Origin: Pseudoalteromonas luteoviolacea
Lineage (GTDB): Bacteria; Pseudomonadota; Gammaproteobacteria; Enterobacterales; Alteromonadaceae
NCBI RefSeq assembly: GCF_001750165.1
Contig: NZ_CP015411.1
Coordinates: forward strand, 1,454,001-1,518,000
Direction: 5' to 3'
Length of the DNA: 64,000 bases
Positions 27,571-36,273 of the stretch are shown piece by piece; the stretch's first letter is position 1; each line of letters opens with the position of its first letter. The notes under the pieces were generated by a model. The model was not told the origin of the DNA. It did no database searches and saw only the letters and a list, made by a program, of their open reading frames with translations. The position numbers and the translations under genes were made by a program.

Positions 27571-28338
27571 ATGTCAGAATCCTCTGCGCCACAAATTACA
27601 TTAGAGCAAGCAAAGCAACTTGTTGAGTATCTTGAGAATGGTGAACAAGAAAAAGCTGATCAAATTTTAATTGAAGCAACTAACAAAGAACAATCTGAGT
27701 TATTTGCTGAAGTCGGAAAATTGACACGTCAGTTACACGAGTCGTTGAAAAACTTCGAGTTAGACACGCGTTTATCAGACTTAACTACAGAAGCCTTACC
27801 AGATGCAAAGCAACGTTTAAACTATGTCATGGAAATGACAGAAAATGCGGCGAACAAGACCATGGATGCGGTGGAAGCTAGTTTACCGCTTGCTCAACAG
27901 TTGGCTGACGAGCTTTCTGAAATAAAGCCTACTTGGGATAGGTTGATGAGTCGTGACATTCAGCTTGGAGAGTTTAAATCTCTCTGTCACGACTTAAATG
28001 ATTTTATGCAATCTTCACAAGGCCGTACTGACGAGTTACAGACCTTGATGACCAATGTTTTAATGGCACAAGATTATCAAGATTTGACTGGTCAAGTTAT
28101 TCGTCGAGTCATAGAACTGGTGAGAGAAGTCGAAGACAGCTTAATTCATCTTTTAACTGTGTTTGGCACGTCAGAAGTGGGTCAACTTAGCACGGCTCAA
28201 CAACCACAAGAAGTAGTTGAAACCACCACTGATGAACTAGCGGGTCCTGAAGGACCTATCATTGACGCTGAGGAACGAGACGATGTTGTGTCTGGTCAAG
28301 ATGAAGTTGATGATTTGTTATCTAGTTTGGGTTTCTAA
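27571..28338 (+). CDS. cheZ: CheY phosphatase CheZ
   Basis: A 255-residue, mainly helical phosphatase that removes phosphate from CheY. The catalytic segment AQDYQDLTGQVIRR has the D-x3-Q pair at D171 and Q175. The C-terminus, DEVDDLLSSLGF, is the CheY-binding peptide. It sits between cheY and cheA with short gaps, as in other gammaproteobacteria with polar flagella. Confidence 0.94.
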   Translation: MSESSAPQITLEQAKQLVEYLENGEQEKADQILIEATNKEQSELFAEVGKLTRQLHESLKNFELDTRLSDLTTEALPDAKQRLNYVMEMTENAANKTMDAVEASLPLAQQLADELSEIKPTWDRLMSRDIQLGEFKSLCHDLNDFMQSSQGRTDELQTLMTNVLMAQDYQDLTGQVIRRVIELVREVEDSLIHLLTVFGTSEVGQLSTAQQPQEVVETTTDELAGPEGPIIDAEERDDVVSGQDEVDDLLSSLGF

Positions 28339-28353
28339 TAGGAGAGTATAATA

Positions 28354-30621
28354 ATGAGCTTTGAAGTCGATGAAGATATCTTACAAGACTTTCTTGTTGA
28401 AGCTGGAGAAATACTCGAACTGTTATCTGAGCAACTTGTTGAATTAGAAAATAACCCAGATGACAAAGATCTACTCAATGCAATTTTTAGAGGCTTCCAC
28501 ACAGTAAAAGGTGGAGCAGGCTTCCTAGGTATGAACGAGCTGGTAGACGCTTGTCATGGTGCTGAAAATGTCTTCGATGTTTTGCGCCAAGGCCAACGCT
28601 CTGTCAACCCTGAATTAATGGACGTGATATTACAGTCACTTGATACCATTAACGACATGTTCGCTTGCATACAAAATCGAGAGCAACCGGAACCTGCAGA
28701 CCAAGAGTTACTCGACGTCTTACATAAATTAAGTCAGCCAGAATCTGCTGATGAGGTAATTTCAACACCAGCTGCTGAGCCTGTTGCTGAAGCACCGCCA
28801 CCCGAGCCCGTCCAGGAAGCTGAAGATGATGTGCTGTTTGATATAGGTAGTGAGGAGAGCTCAGAGCCTGCAACCTCAGATAGCATTGATGAAATTACAG
28901 AAGAAGAATTTGAAAGCTTGTTGGATGAGCTTCATGGGTCAGGCAATGGTCCTGCCGTTGAAGCACCTCAGGCAGCTCCTGTGGCACCGTCCACTCCGCC
29001 AGCAAATGCGAATGATGGGGACATTACCGATGATGAATTTGATAGTTTACTAGACGAACTTCATGGCGTTGGTAAGTTTGGTGCTGCGTCGAGTGAAGAC
29101 ACCCCAGTTCAGAGTGCTTCGCCGGAAGCACCTGCCGCTCCCACAGCATCTGCAAGTTCACAAGAAAGTGGTGATGACGAAATCAATGATGAAGATTTCG
29201 AAGCGTTACTTGATGAACTTCATGGTAAAGGTCAAGCGCCAAAGAATTTAGAGGAAAGTAAGGCTACTTCCGAGCCTGCAAAAGCTCCACAAGCTCCACA
29301 AGCTCCACAAGCTGCACCGCCACCGCCACCAGTAGCTAAGCCGCAACCTGCGCCAAAAGCCGAGGCACCTAAGCCAGCAGCCAAAGCGGCTCCAAAACCT
29401 GCGCCTGCAAAAGCAGAGCCAAAAGGCGGAGCACCAAAAAAACCAGCTGCACAAGCTGAAACAACGGTTAGAGTAGATACAAAAAGGCTAGACCAGATCA
29501 TGAATATGGTGGGTGAGCTTGTATTGGTTCGAAATCGTTTAGTGAGCTTAGCAAATAACAGCAATAGTGAAGCCATGGGTAAAGCCATATCGAATTTAGA
29601 TGTGGTCACGGCAGACTTGCAGGGTGCTGTTATGAAAACCCGAATGCAGCCAATTAAGAAAGTATTTGGCCGATTCCCGCGTGTTGTTAGAGACCTTGCT
29701 CGTAGCCTTAAAAAAGACATCAACTTGATTCTAGAGGGTGAAGATACAGATCTAGATAAAAACTTAGTAGAAGCTTTGGCAGATCCATTGGTTCACTTGG
29801 TTAGAAACTCTGTTGACCATGGCATTGAAATGCCAGATGTACGTGAAGCGGGTGGAAAATCACGCACAGGTACTGTTACGCTCTCAGCATCGCAAGAAGG
29901 TGACCATATTCTGTTAACTATCAGAGATGATGGTGCGGGTATGGATCCTGAAAAATTGAAGAAAATCGCGATTAGCAAGGGGGTTATTGATTCGGATCAA
30001 GCAAGCAGATTGTCAGATACTGAAGCATATAACCTAATTTTTGCACCTGGATTTTCTACTAAAGAAGAAATCTCCGACATCTCTGGACGAGGTGTGGGTA
30101 TGGATGTTGTTAAGACGAAAATTACGCAGCTTAATGGTCAAGTGAACATTCAGTCTGAGCTGGGTGTGGGTACAATTCTTGAAATTAAGGTACCACTGAC
30201 ACTGGCTATATTACCAACGCTAATGGTGATGGTAGGAGAGCAAACTTTTGCGTTACCTCTTGCCGGCGTCAGTGAGATATTCCATCTTGACTTAACGAAA
30301 ACCAATGTGGTCGATGGGCAACTTACAATAATTGTTCGTGAGAAAGCGATACCGCTGTTTTATCTTGAGCATTGGTTAGTTAAAGGAACTGATATTAATC
30401 AGAAGAAAGCTGAAGGGCATGTGGTTATTGTACAAATAGGCACTCAGCAAGTCGGTTTTGTTGTTGATTCACTGATAGGTCAAGAAGAGGTGGTAATTAA
30501 ACCGCTTGATTCCCTACTACAAGGCACACCTGGTATGGCTGGTGCCACTATCACTTCTGATGGTGGTATTGCGCTGATTCTTGACGTACCAAGTATGTTG
30601 AAGCATTACGCAGGCAAATAG
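28354..30621 (+). CDS. cheA: Chemotaxis histidine kinase CheA
   Basis: A 755-residue kinase. The P1 domain has phosphoacceptor H49 in FRGFHTVKGGAGFLG. Between P1 and the dimerisation domain (from about 373) is a 260-residue linker with three copies of an acidic motif ending LLDELHG (181-195, 224-238, 277-291) and an Ala/Pro/Lys-rich stretch (about 310-368); I recognise no ordinary P2 domain there. P4 shows HLVRNSVDHGIE, DDGAGMD and GRGVGMDVV; the C-terminal CheW-like P5 begins near residue 610. In Vibrio the linker contains the part that ParP contacts to hold arrays at the pole; the repeats here could serve that or CheY docking. Confidence 0.95.
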   Translation: MSFEVDEDILQDFLVEAGEILELLSEQLVELENNPDDKDLLNAIFRGFHTVKGGAGFLGMNELVDACHGAENVFDVLRQGQRSVNPELMDVILQSLDTINDMFACIQNREQPEPADQELLDVLHKLSQPESADEVISTPAAEPVAEAPPPEPVQEAEDDVLFDIGSEESSEPATSDSIDEITEEEFESLLDELHGSGNGPAVEAPQAAPVAPSTPPANANDGDITDDEFDSLLDELHGVGKFGAASSEDTPVQSASPEAPAAPTASASSQESGDDEINDEDFEALLDELHGKGQAPKNLEESKATSEPAKAPQAPQAPQAAPPPPPVAKPQPAPKAEAPKPAAKAAPKPAPAKAEPKGGAPKKPAAQAETTVRVDTKRLDQIMNMVGELVLVRNRLVSLANNSNSEAMGKAISNLDVVTADLQGAVMKTRMQPIKKVFGRFPRVVRDLARSLKKDINLILEGEDTDLDKNLVEALADPLVHLVRNSVDHGIEMPDVREAGGKSRTGTVTLSASQEGDHILLTIRDDGAGMDPEKLKKIAISKGVIDSDQASRLSDTEAYNLIFAPGFSTKEEISDISGRGVGMDVVKTKITQLNGQVNIQSELGVGTILEIKVPLTLAILPTLMVMVGEQTFALPLAGVSEIFHLDLTKTNVVDGQLTIIVREKAIPLFYLEHWLVKGTDINQKKAEGHVVIVQIGTQQVGFVVDSLIGQEEVVIKPLDSLLQGTPGMAGATITSDGGIALILDVPSMLKHYAGK
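29284..29310 (+). repeat. Three tandem 9-base repeats in cheA linker
   Basis: The unit GCTCCACAA occurs three times, followed by a partial copy (GCTGCACC). It encodes APQ repeats at the start of the Ala/Pro-rich part of the CheA linker. Frame is kept by gain or loss of units, which suggests replication slippage in a flexible spacer. Confidence 0.85.
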
Positions 30622-30650
30622 CGTTAGACGCTTTTTGCTGTCACCGAATT

Positions 30651-30674
30651 AGTGGTGCTAAAGGCACCACTTTT
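30651..30674 (+). terminator. Hairpin between cheA and cheB
   Basis: Arms AGTGGTGC and GCACCACT enclose a 5-base loop and are followed by TTTT. It lies 30 bases after the cheA stop and 27 before cheB. It looks like an intrinsic terminator or attenuator that would lower cheB and downstream expression relative to cheYZA. Confidence 0.65.
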
Positions 30675-30700
30675 CGGATCTGTAACATTAAAAAAGAGCG

Positions 30701-31858
30701 ATGCCAATGGCAGTAAAAGTATTAGTTGTTGATGACTCAAGTTTCTTTCGTCGTCGTGTAAGTGAAATACTAGAGAAAGACGCAGGAATTGAGGTTATTG
30801 ATTTTGCAGTTAATGGCCAAGAAGCTGTTGAAAAAGCAAGTAAGCTACGTCCAGATGTGATCACAATGGATGTAGAGATGCCGGTATTGGACGGTATCAG
30901 TGCTGTAAAAAAAATAATGCAAAGTAACCCAACGCCAATTTTAATGTTTTCTTCATTAACACGAGAAGGAGCAAGTGCAACATTAGATGCACTTGACGCT
31001 GGGGCTGTAGACTTTTTACCTAAAAAGTTTGAAGATATTGCCCGAAATAGTGAAGAAGCCACGCGAGCATTACAGACAAAGGTAAAAGAAATTGGTCGTA
31101 AGCGAGTCAGTCGATTTACAAGACCGATGACGTCAGCAAAACCATCGACACCGGTTAGCCCCGCTGCGAAGCCAACTTCTAGCTTACGTTCAAGTACAAC
31201 TGTGGCTCAGCCAGATAGAAGTTTTCAAAAAGCTGCACAAGAGACGACACTGCAAAGAAATTTCAAAGCGTCTGGTAAAGCATACAAGATAGTCGCTATT
31301 GGCACCTCCACCGGTGGCCCTGTGGCTCTGCAAACTATTTTGACTCAATTACCTGCGAATTTCCCTCATCCAATATTGCTTATTCAGCATATGCCTGCTG
31401 CTTTCACGCCTGCTTTTGCGCAGCGACTCAATAGTTTGTGCAAAATTAAGGTAAAAGAGGCAGAGCAAGGCGATAAGTTGATGCCAGGTGTGGCGTATTT
31501 AGCACCAGGTGGTAAGCAAATGATGGTAGAAGCTCGTGGTGGGAGTAAAACGCTTAAAGTGTTTGAAGACGATAGCCCCAGAATTACTTATAAACCTTGT
31601 GTAGATGTGACATTTGCGAGTACTGCAAAAGCTTACTCAGGTGATGTACTTGCAATTGTGCTGACCGGTATGGGGGCTGACGGTAGAGATGGTGCTCGTA
31701 TGCTGAAGCAGGTAGGCGCAACTATTTGGGCGCAAGATGAAAAAACCTGTGTGGTATATGGCATGCCTCAAGCCGTTGCTGCTGCAGGGCTGTCATCTGA
31801 AAGCCTTGCACTTCAAGATGTAGCGTTGCGCATCAATAAAGAGCTGGGTATTGCTTAG
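30701..31858 (+). CDS. cheB: Chemotaxis glutamate methylesterase CheB
   Basis: A 385-residue response regulator/methylesterase that demethylates receptors for adaptation. The receiver has DD11-12 and D57 (TMDVEMP); a proline/serine-rich linker (about 140-195) leads to the esterase with catalytic S203 (GTSTGGP), H230 (IQHMP) and D327 (GMGADG). ATG codons at 30701 and 30707 are both possible. The partner methyltransferase cheR is not in the window. Confidence 0.95.
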   Translation: MPMAVKVLVVDDSSFFRRRVSEILEKDAGIEVIDFAVNGQEAVEKASKLRPDVITMDVEMPVLDGISAVKKIMQSNPTPILMFSSLTREGASATLDALDAGAVDFLPKKFEDIARNSEEATRALQTKVKEIGRKRVSRFTRPMTSAKPSTPVSPAAKPTSSLRSSTTVAQPDRSFQKAAQETTLQRNFKASGKAYKIVAIGTSTGGPVALQTILTQLPANFPHPILLIQHMPAAFTPAFAQRLNSLCKIKVKEAEQGDKLMPGVAYLAPGGKQMMVEARGGSKTLKVFEDDSPRITYKPCVDVTFASTAKAYSGDVLAIVLTGMGADGRDGARMLKQVGATIWAQDEKTCVVYGMPQAVAAAGLSSESLALQDVALRINKELGIA

Positions 31859-31920
31859 GATATATATGTTTGTTTGATACAGCTTTGTCATGAAAAGTCA
31901 CAAAGGAATAGAATAATAAA

Positions 31921-32706
31921 GTGAAAATTTGGACGGTTGCGAATCAAAAGGGTGGTGTGGGTAAAACGACCACAGCGGTAAGCTTAGGGGGTATTTTAGC
32001 CGCCGAAGGAAAAAGGGTATTATTGATTGATACTGACCCACATGCCTCACTGACTTATTACTTTGGAATTGATTCTGAAGACTTAGAGGTGAGCGTATAT
32101 GATATTTTCATTCGCGGCTCCAATATGCAAAGCGAAGAAATATTACAATCTTTGTGCCCTTCAACTGTTGAAAACTTAGATATTTTACCTGCAACAATGG
32201 CCATAGCAACGTTAGATAGAAGCATGGGGAACCGGTCAGGTATGGGGTTGGTGTTGAAAAAGGCACTGGCAAAAATTAGTGACTATTATGATTATGCCAT
32301 CTTAGATTGCCCACCGGTTTTAGGGGTATTAATGGTGAATGCTTTAGCTGCCAGTGAACGTATACTCATTCCGGTGCAAACCGAGTTTCTGGCATTAAAG
32401 GGATTGGATAGAATGATGCGCACAATGACATTAATGCAAAGTTCGCATTCTAAACAATATCAATATACTATAGTCCCTACAATGTATGATAAACGCACCA
32501 AAGCATCTTTGGAAGCGTATAAATCTTTGGTTGAATCATATCGGGATAAAGTATGGCCTGGCGTTATCCCCGTTGATACAAAATTCAGAGATGCTAGCTT
32601 GGCACAGAAGGTTCCGGTACAATTCTGCCCGAAATCAAGAGGTGTATATGCATATCGAGCGTTACTCGAGCATATTGGTGAATTAGAAAGAGGTAAGAAT
32701 GAGTAA
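31921..32706 (+). CDS. parC: ParA-like polar array localisation ATPase ParC
   Basis: A 261-residue ParA/Soj-type ATPase with deviant Walker A KGGVGKT (10-16), switch DTDPHASLTYYFG and DCPPVLGVLMVNAL. Annotation tools usually call it ParA or Soj, but its place between cheB and the CheW-like parP matches Vibrio ParC, which places chemotaxis arrays at the old pole and shares them between daughters. It starts with GTG and overlaps parP by 8 bases. It is unrelated to topoisomerase IV ParC. Confidence 0.88.
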   Translation: MKIWTVANQKGGVGKTTTAVSLGGILAAEGKRVLLIDTDPHASLTYYFGIDSEDLEVSVYDIFIRGSNMQSEEILQSLCPSTVENLDILPATMAIATLDRSMGNRSGMGLVLKKALAKISDYYDYAILDCPPVLGVLMVNALAASERILIPVQTEFLALKGLDRMMRTMTLMQSSHSKQYQYTIVPTMYDKRTKASLEAYKSLVESYRDKVWPGVIPVDTKFRDASLAQKVPVQFCPKSRGVYAYRALLEHIGELERGKNE

Positions 32707-33484
32707 GCACCTGTTTGCAAACGAACAAGTGATGAAACAATATCTTGGCGCCTTGTTGCAAGAAGAGGAAGATCAAGATGTTGCACTTGCGCCCGTTGCG
32801 AGGTTGCTTGAATCTGTGCCGGATGCACAAAAGCAAGAAAAACTGCTTGAAGAAGCAAATGTAGTTGAAGTACCTGCAGGTGAAGTTGAGCTGAAAGTCG
32901 AGACCTCTGAGGCTGCTGTAGAAGAAGTTCTGCAAGAAACTCCTGTGTTGCCGGTCCAAGAGCTTGAGATAACTGAAAATACAACTATTATCAAAGAACA
33001 AGCACCTGCGCAGAGTGCAGCAAAAGAAGCTTTCATTGAAGGAGAGTTTCAAGCTTTGTTTTTTGAGGTTGCAGGTCTGACATTAGCTGTTCCATTGCAA
33101 GCATTAGGTGGAATTCATCAGCTGACAGAGGTTAACCAATTATTTGGAAAACCAAAGTGGTTTAAAGGTGTAATGCTAAACCGTGAAGAAAAGCTGAATG
33201 TTGTTGATACAGCTCGTTGGGTTATGCCAGAAAAGTATACACCTGAGTTGGAGTCACAGCTGAACTACCAGTATTTAATCATGCTAGGCGACAGTCAGTG
33301 GGGGCTGCTAGCAGAAAAATTAGTCAATAATATTACGCTCACAGCTGATGATGTTAAGTGGCGAACAGCATGCGGAAAGCGACCATGGCTTGCAGGCGTT
33401 ATTAAAGAAAAAATGTGTGCGCTTATTGACGTAGAGAATTTAAATAGGTTGCTAGAGCAAGGCCTCGATAGCCGAGAGCAGTAA
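32699..33484 (+). CDS. parP: CheW-domain polar array protein ParP
   Basis: A 261-residue protein with an acidic, variable N-terminus (1-115) and a C-terminal CheW-like domain (about 118-255, QALFFEVAGLTLAVPLQALG then FKGVMLNREEKLNVVDTARW). In Vibrio ParP links CheA and receptors to ParC, keeping signalling arrays at the pole. Position after parC and before cheW supports this. An alternative label would simply be a divergent CheW paralogue. Confidence 0.85.
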   Translation: MSKHLFANEQVMKQYLGALLQEEEDQDVALAPVARLLESVPDAQKQEKLLEEANVVEVPAGEVELKVETSEAAVEEVLQETPVLPVQELEITENTTIIKEQAPAQSAAKEAFIEGEFQALFFEVAGLTLAVPLQALGGIHQLTEVNQLFGKPKWFKGVMLNREEKLNVVDTARWVMPEKYTPELESQLNYQYLIMLGDSQWGLLAEKLVNNITLTADDVKWRTACGKRPWLAGVIKEKMCALIDVENLNRLLEQGLDSREQ

Positions 33485-33508
33485 CTAGCATCAATCTGGA
33501 GTTTAATC

Positions 33509-34006
33509 ATGAGCCAAGAAAGAATACTTTCTGCAGATAAAAATGCCGATAGTAATGATGAAGTCCTACAGTGGGTGACATATAAACTAGAGGAAGAGAC
33601 ATACGGTATCAATGTAATGCAAGTACAAGAGGTGCTGCGTTACACTGAGATTGCACCAGTACCGGGGGCGCCAAGTTATGTACTGGGTATCATTAACCTG
33701 CGTGGTAATGTTGTAACCGTTATTGATACTCGCGCCCGTTTCGGGTTGATGAGTGCGGAAGTTACAGATAACTCTAGGATCGTTATTATAGAGGCTGAAA
33801 AGCAAGTAATAGGTATCTTGGTAGATAGTGTCGCTGAGGTCGTATATTTACGTAGCTCAGAGATTGACAGTGCGCCAAATATTGGCACTGAAGAAAGTGC
33901 CAAATTTATTCAGGGTGTGTCTAATCGCGAAGGTGAGTTGTTAATCTTGGTTGACCTTAATAAACTACTCAGCGATGATGAGTGGGATGAGTTGAGTCAT
34001 CTGTAA
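33509..34006 (+). CDS. cheW: Chemotaxis coupling protein CheW
   Basis: A 165-residue adaptor between receptors and CheA. Typical segments are WVTYKLEEETYGINVMQVQE, APSYVLGIINLRGNVVTVID, RIVIIEAEKQVIGILVDSV and FIQGVSNREGELLILVDLNK. It is a standalone full-length CheW, in contrast to the preceding ParP. Confidence 0.95.
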   Translation: MSQERILSADKNADSNDEVLQWVTYKLEEETYGINVMQVQEVLRYTEIAPVPGAPSYVLGIINLRGNVVTVIDTRARFGLMSAEVTDNSRIVIIEAEKQVIGILVDSVAEVVYLRSSEIDSAPNIGTEESAKFIQGVSNREGELLILVDLNKLLSDDEWDELSHL

Positions 34007-34009
34007 GTT

Positions 34010-34435
34010 GTGGCGGCAGTAACGTTAAATGATGTACTTATTATACTGGTGATAGCTTCATGCTTTATTAGCTTGTTATGCTTGGGTTTGTTGTTCATGT
34101 TTAGTAAACGCCTGCAACAGATGCAAAATAGTAATATTAAATTACATAAACAAGTACATAATGACACAGAGCAAATAAGTATTTTAAGAAGTGAAATCGC
34201 AGAAGTTAGAGCGAGTGTATTAAGCATAGGAAAACGGCTTGTTGAAAGTGAAGGCTATGTTAAAGAGTTAGCTCAGCAACAAGCAGCACAAAAATATGAC
34301 GATCCCGACGCGAAAATATACTCTCGCGCAGTCAAAATGGTTGAGCTTGGTGCTGATCTTGAAGAAATAATGAGAGAGTGTGAGCTCCCTAGAGCCGAAG
34401 CTGAGCTGTTGATGTCTCTACACAATAAATCTTAA
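34010..34435 (+). CDS. DUF2802 membrane-anchored protein
   Basis: A 141-residue protein of unknown function regularly found after cheW in polar flagellar clusters. One membrane helix (about 6-30, NDVLIILVIASCFISLLCLG) is followed by a coiled coil (about 35-85) and a small C-terminal conserved part (SRAVKMVELGADLEEIMREC, then ELPRAEAELLMSL) that I recognise as DUF2802. Start is GTG 3 bases after cheW. Its link to chemotaxis or flagella is by context only. Confidence 0.8.
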   Translation: MAAVTLNDVLIILVIASCFISLLCLGLLFMFSKRLQQMQNSNIKLHKQVHNDTEQISILRSEIAEVRASVLSIGKRLVESEGYVKELAQQQAAQKYDDPDAKIYSRAVKMVELGADLEEIMRECELPRAEAELLMSLHNKS

Positions 34436-34438
34436 AAT

Positions 34439-34461
34439 AGGTGCTGTAAGGCACCTTTTTT
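34439..34461 (+). terminator. Terminator of the chemotaxis operon
   Basis: Arms AGGTGC and GCACCT with a 6-base loop are followed by TTTTTTATT, 4 bases after the DUF2802 stop codon. This is a standard intrinsic terminator and marks the end of the flagellar-chemotaxis block. Confidence 0.85.
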
Positions 34462-34575
34462 ATTGTCCAAACATAAGTTGCTATTAGGTTTGTTAAGAGG
34501 TAGTGATTTATTGTGTATCTAACAAGGCATATGGATTGATCACTATTGGTATGGATATTTATCAGGGAAAAATGC

Positions 34576-35674
34576 GTGGCTCATAGATTAGTCGTATTTA
34601 TTGCTTTGTGGTTGCAAACTGGGTGTATGCAAAACGACTTGTCTTTTCGCGATAAGTTAATTCATCAAGTTGAGAATAATGCACAGTTACATGGGATCCC
34701 AGCTCAAGCAGTGTTAGTTAACGATAATGGTGATATTACCTTTAAATATGCGTTTGAGGCATCAAAAAGCAGGGATGATTCTACCCTGAATGAGCATAGC
34801 GTCTTTCCCATTTTTTCTGTTAGCAAACTGTTCGCGACAGTCCTTGTTTTTCAATTGGTAGAAAAAAACAGCTCTCATTAGATGAACCAATCGGTAAGTA
34901 TGTTCAGCTGCCTCGTCAATGGCTGGATATTCCAATAAGTGCATTGTTGAACCATACTTCTGGGATACCTGAATATTTTTCAGTTACAAATCAGCAAGTG
35001 AGCGCACCACAAAACTTTGAACACGTTATTAAAGCTTTAGGTGATAAAGAGCGTGTGTTTGAGTTCAATACTCAAGTACAGTATACCCAAATTAATTATC
35101 TTCTTATTGGTGCCTTGCTAGAGTCTGTTACAGGCCAGCCTTATGAGTCATTAGTCCAAGAACGATTAATGATGTCTAATACTTTCTTAAAGGCTGTGCA
35201 GGTCCCAAGAGACGTTGTGCCTTCATATCTGCCAAATAGTGGTGATAAGCTCAAACCTAATCAGTATGTATTCCCAAGCTATAGCACTGCCCATACTGGC
35301 GTTTATTCTACTGCTTATGACTTAAACCTTTTCTATCAAGTTTAATGGAAGGAGAATTAGTCGATAAGGCGTTATTGACTAAGCTTTGGCACCCACAGAA
35401 GCTTTTAAATGGACAGGCTAATTTCTTCGTATCTGGCTGGGATTATGAAAAGAAAGGCGATTGGCACATTGTAGGGCATGATGGAGGAGCGTTGTTAAGG
35501 GTGTCTGCATTTTTTAATGCAGAGTTCAGTGATTATAGGGTTGTTATTTATTTGACTAACGGTAACTTAGATGGGGTGTGGAGTCGAAGATTAGTTAAAT
35601 CTTTACAGCAGTATTGGGTAACGAACCCCTTTTCTCGTTTATTAGTTTGGGCGGGGCTTTATGAGTCGTTTTAA
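34576..35674 (+). pseudogene. Serine hydrolase (beta-lactamase class C-like) lipoprotein, two frameshifts
   Basis: Remnant of a penicillin-binding-protein-like serine hydrolase. A GTG at 34576 with AGGGA upstream starts a lipoprotein signal (lipobox LQTGC, cysteine 17). The active-site SVSK (S81) is present. The frame breaks at the A7 run at 34862-34868 (one A missing) and resumes as LSLDEPIGKYVQLPRQW and SALLNHTSGIPEYF, then breaks again near 35340, where adding one base after TATCAA restores SLMEGELVDK. The third piece has VSGWDY and GHDGGALLRVS. The usual YxN motif appears as YTQ, so activity was probably already changed. Original length would be about 365 residues. Either a decayed gene or a sequence error; two independent breaks favour decay. 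Confidence 0.82.
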
Positions 35675-36273
35675 TCGATTTAAGACTTTTTATTATAAAC
35701 TCTTAAATACTTACCTTTGATGACATACTGTGTATGCCTTAATAAATAAAATTTGTTATTTTCTTAAAGTAAGTGTATTCGAACTTTTCTTTTCTTTAAT
35801 ATTAAATTAATAAGGGGTCTAATTATTGATGGGCTGCATAGGTAATGGAAAGCTAAGTAGTGTTAATGTGATTTTTATTTTTTGTGGGTTATTTTCCTCA
35901 TGGTTATTATTTTAAATAAATATATATTATTTAATTTCTTAATTTTAAATAGAGTGCGCGGTTGTTTTTTGTCCACCCTGGTGGGTTGGGTTTATTTTAT
36001 AATTTCATTAGCTGTTTTCTTATTAAGTATTTTAGTTATCTTTTTTCATAATTAATTCTTAATTTTATCTATATATTTTATTTTTTATTGTTTCTTTTCT
36101 TTATTTTTCTCCCCAAAGTGGTACTTTTCTTCTGTGTGAATGACTTTCCAAACTCTATGTTTTTATGAAGATATCTAACTGGTGTTATTTTCTATGAGGT
36201 GTAACTAGGAAAGTGGTTTATAAAATATGATTGTCTTAACAATACTTTATTATAAAAAACAAGGATTTACCCA
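35675..36273. other. AT-rich intergenic region
   Basis: About 600 bases with no credible coding frame, very rich in A and T compared with the flanking flagellar genes (long runs of T around 36060-36110). No tRNA, repeat pair, insertion-sequence end or clear promoter was recognised. An AAGGAT ribosome binding site near its right end serves the secreted GGGWT protein. The composition suggests acquired DNA or a region silenced by H-NS-type proteins; this is inference. Confidence 0.6.

Noticed and set aside
29232..29723. Open frame opposite cheA with Gly/Ala/Cys-rich repeats
   Set aside because: Produced by the Ala/Pro-rich linker read on the other strand; no start signal.
35675..36273. Possible transposon end or small RNA in the AT-rich gap
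   Set aside because: No inverted terminal repeats, target duplications, or stable stem followed by a T run could be supported by eye.
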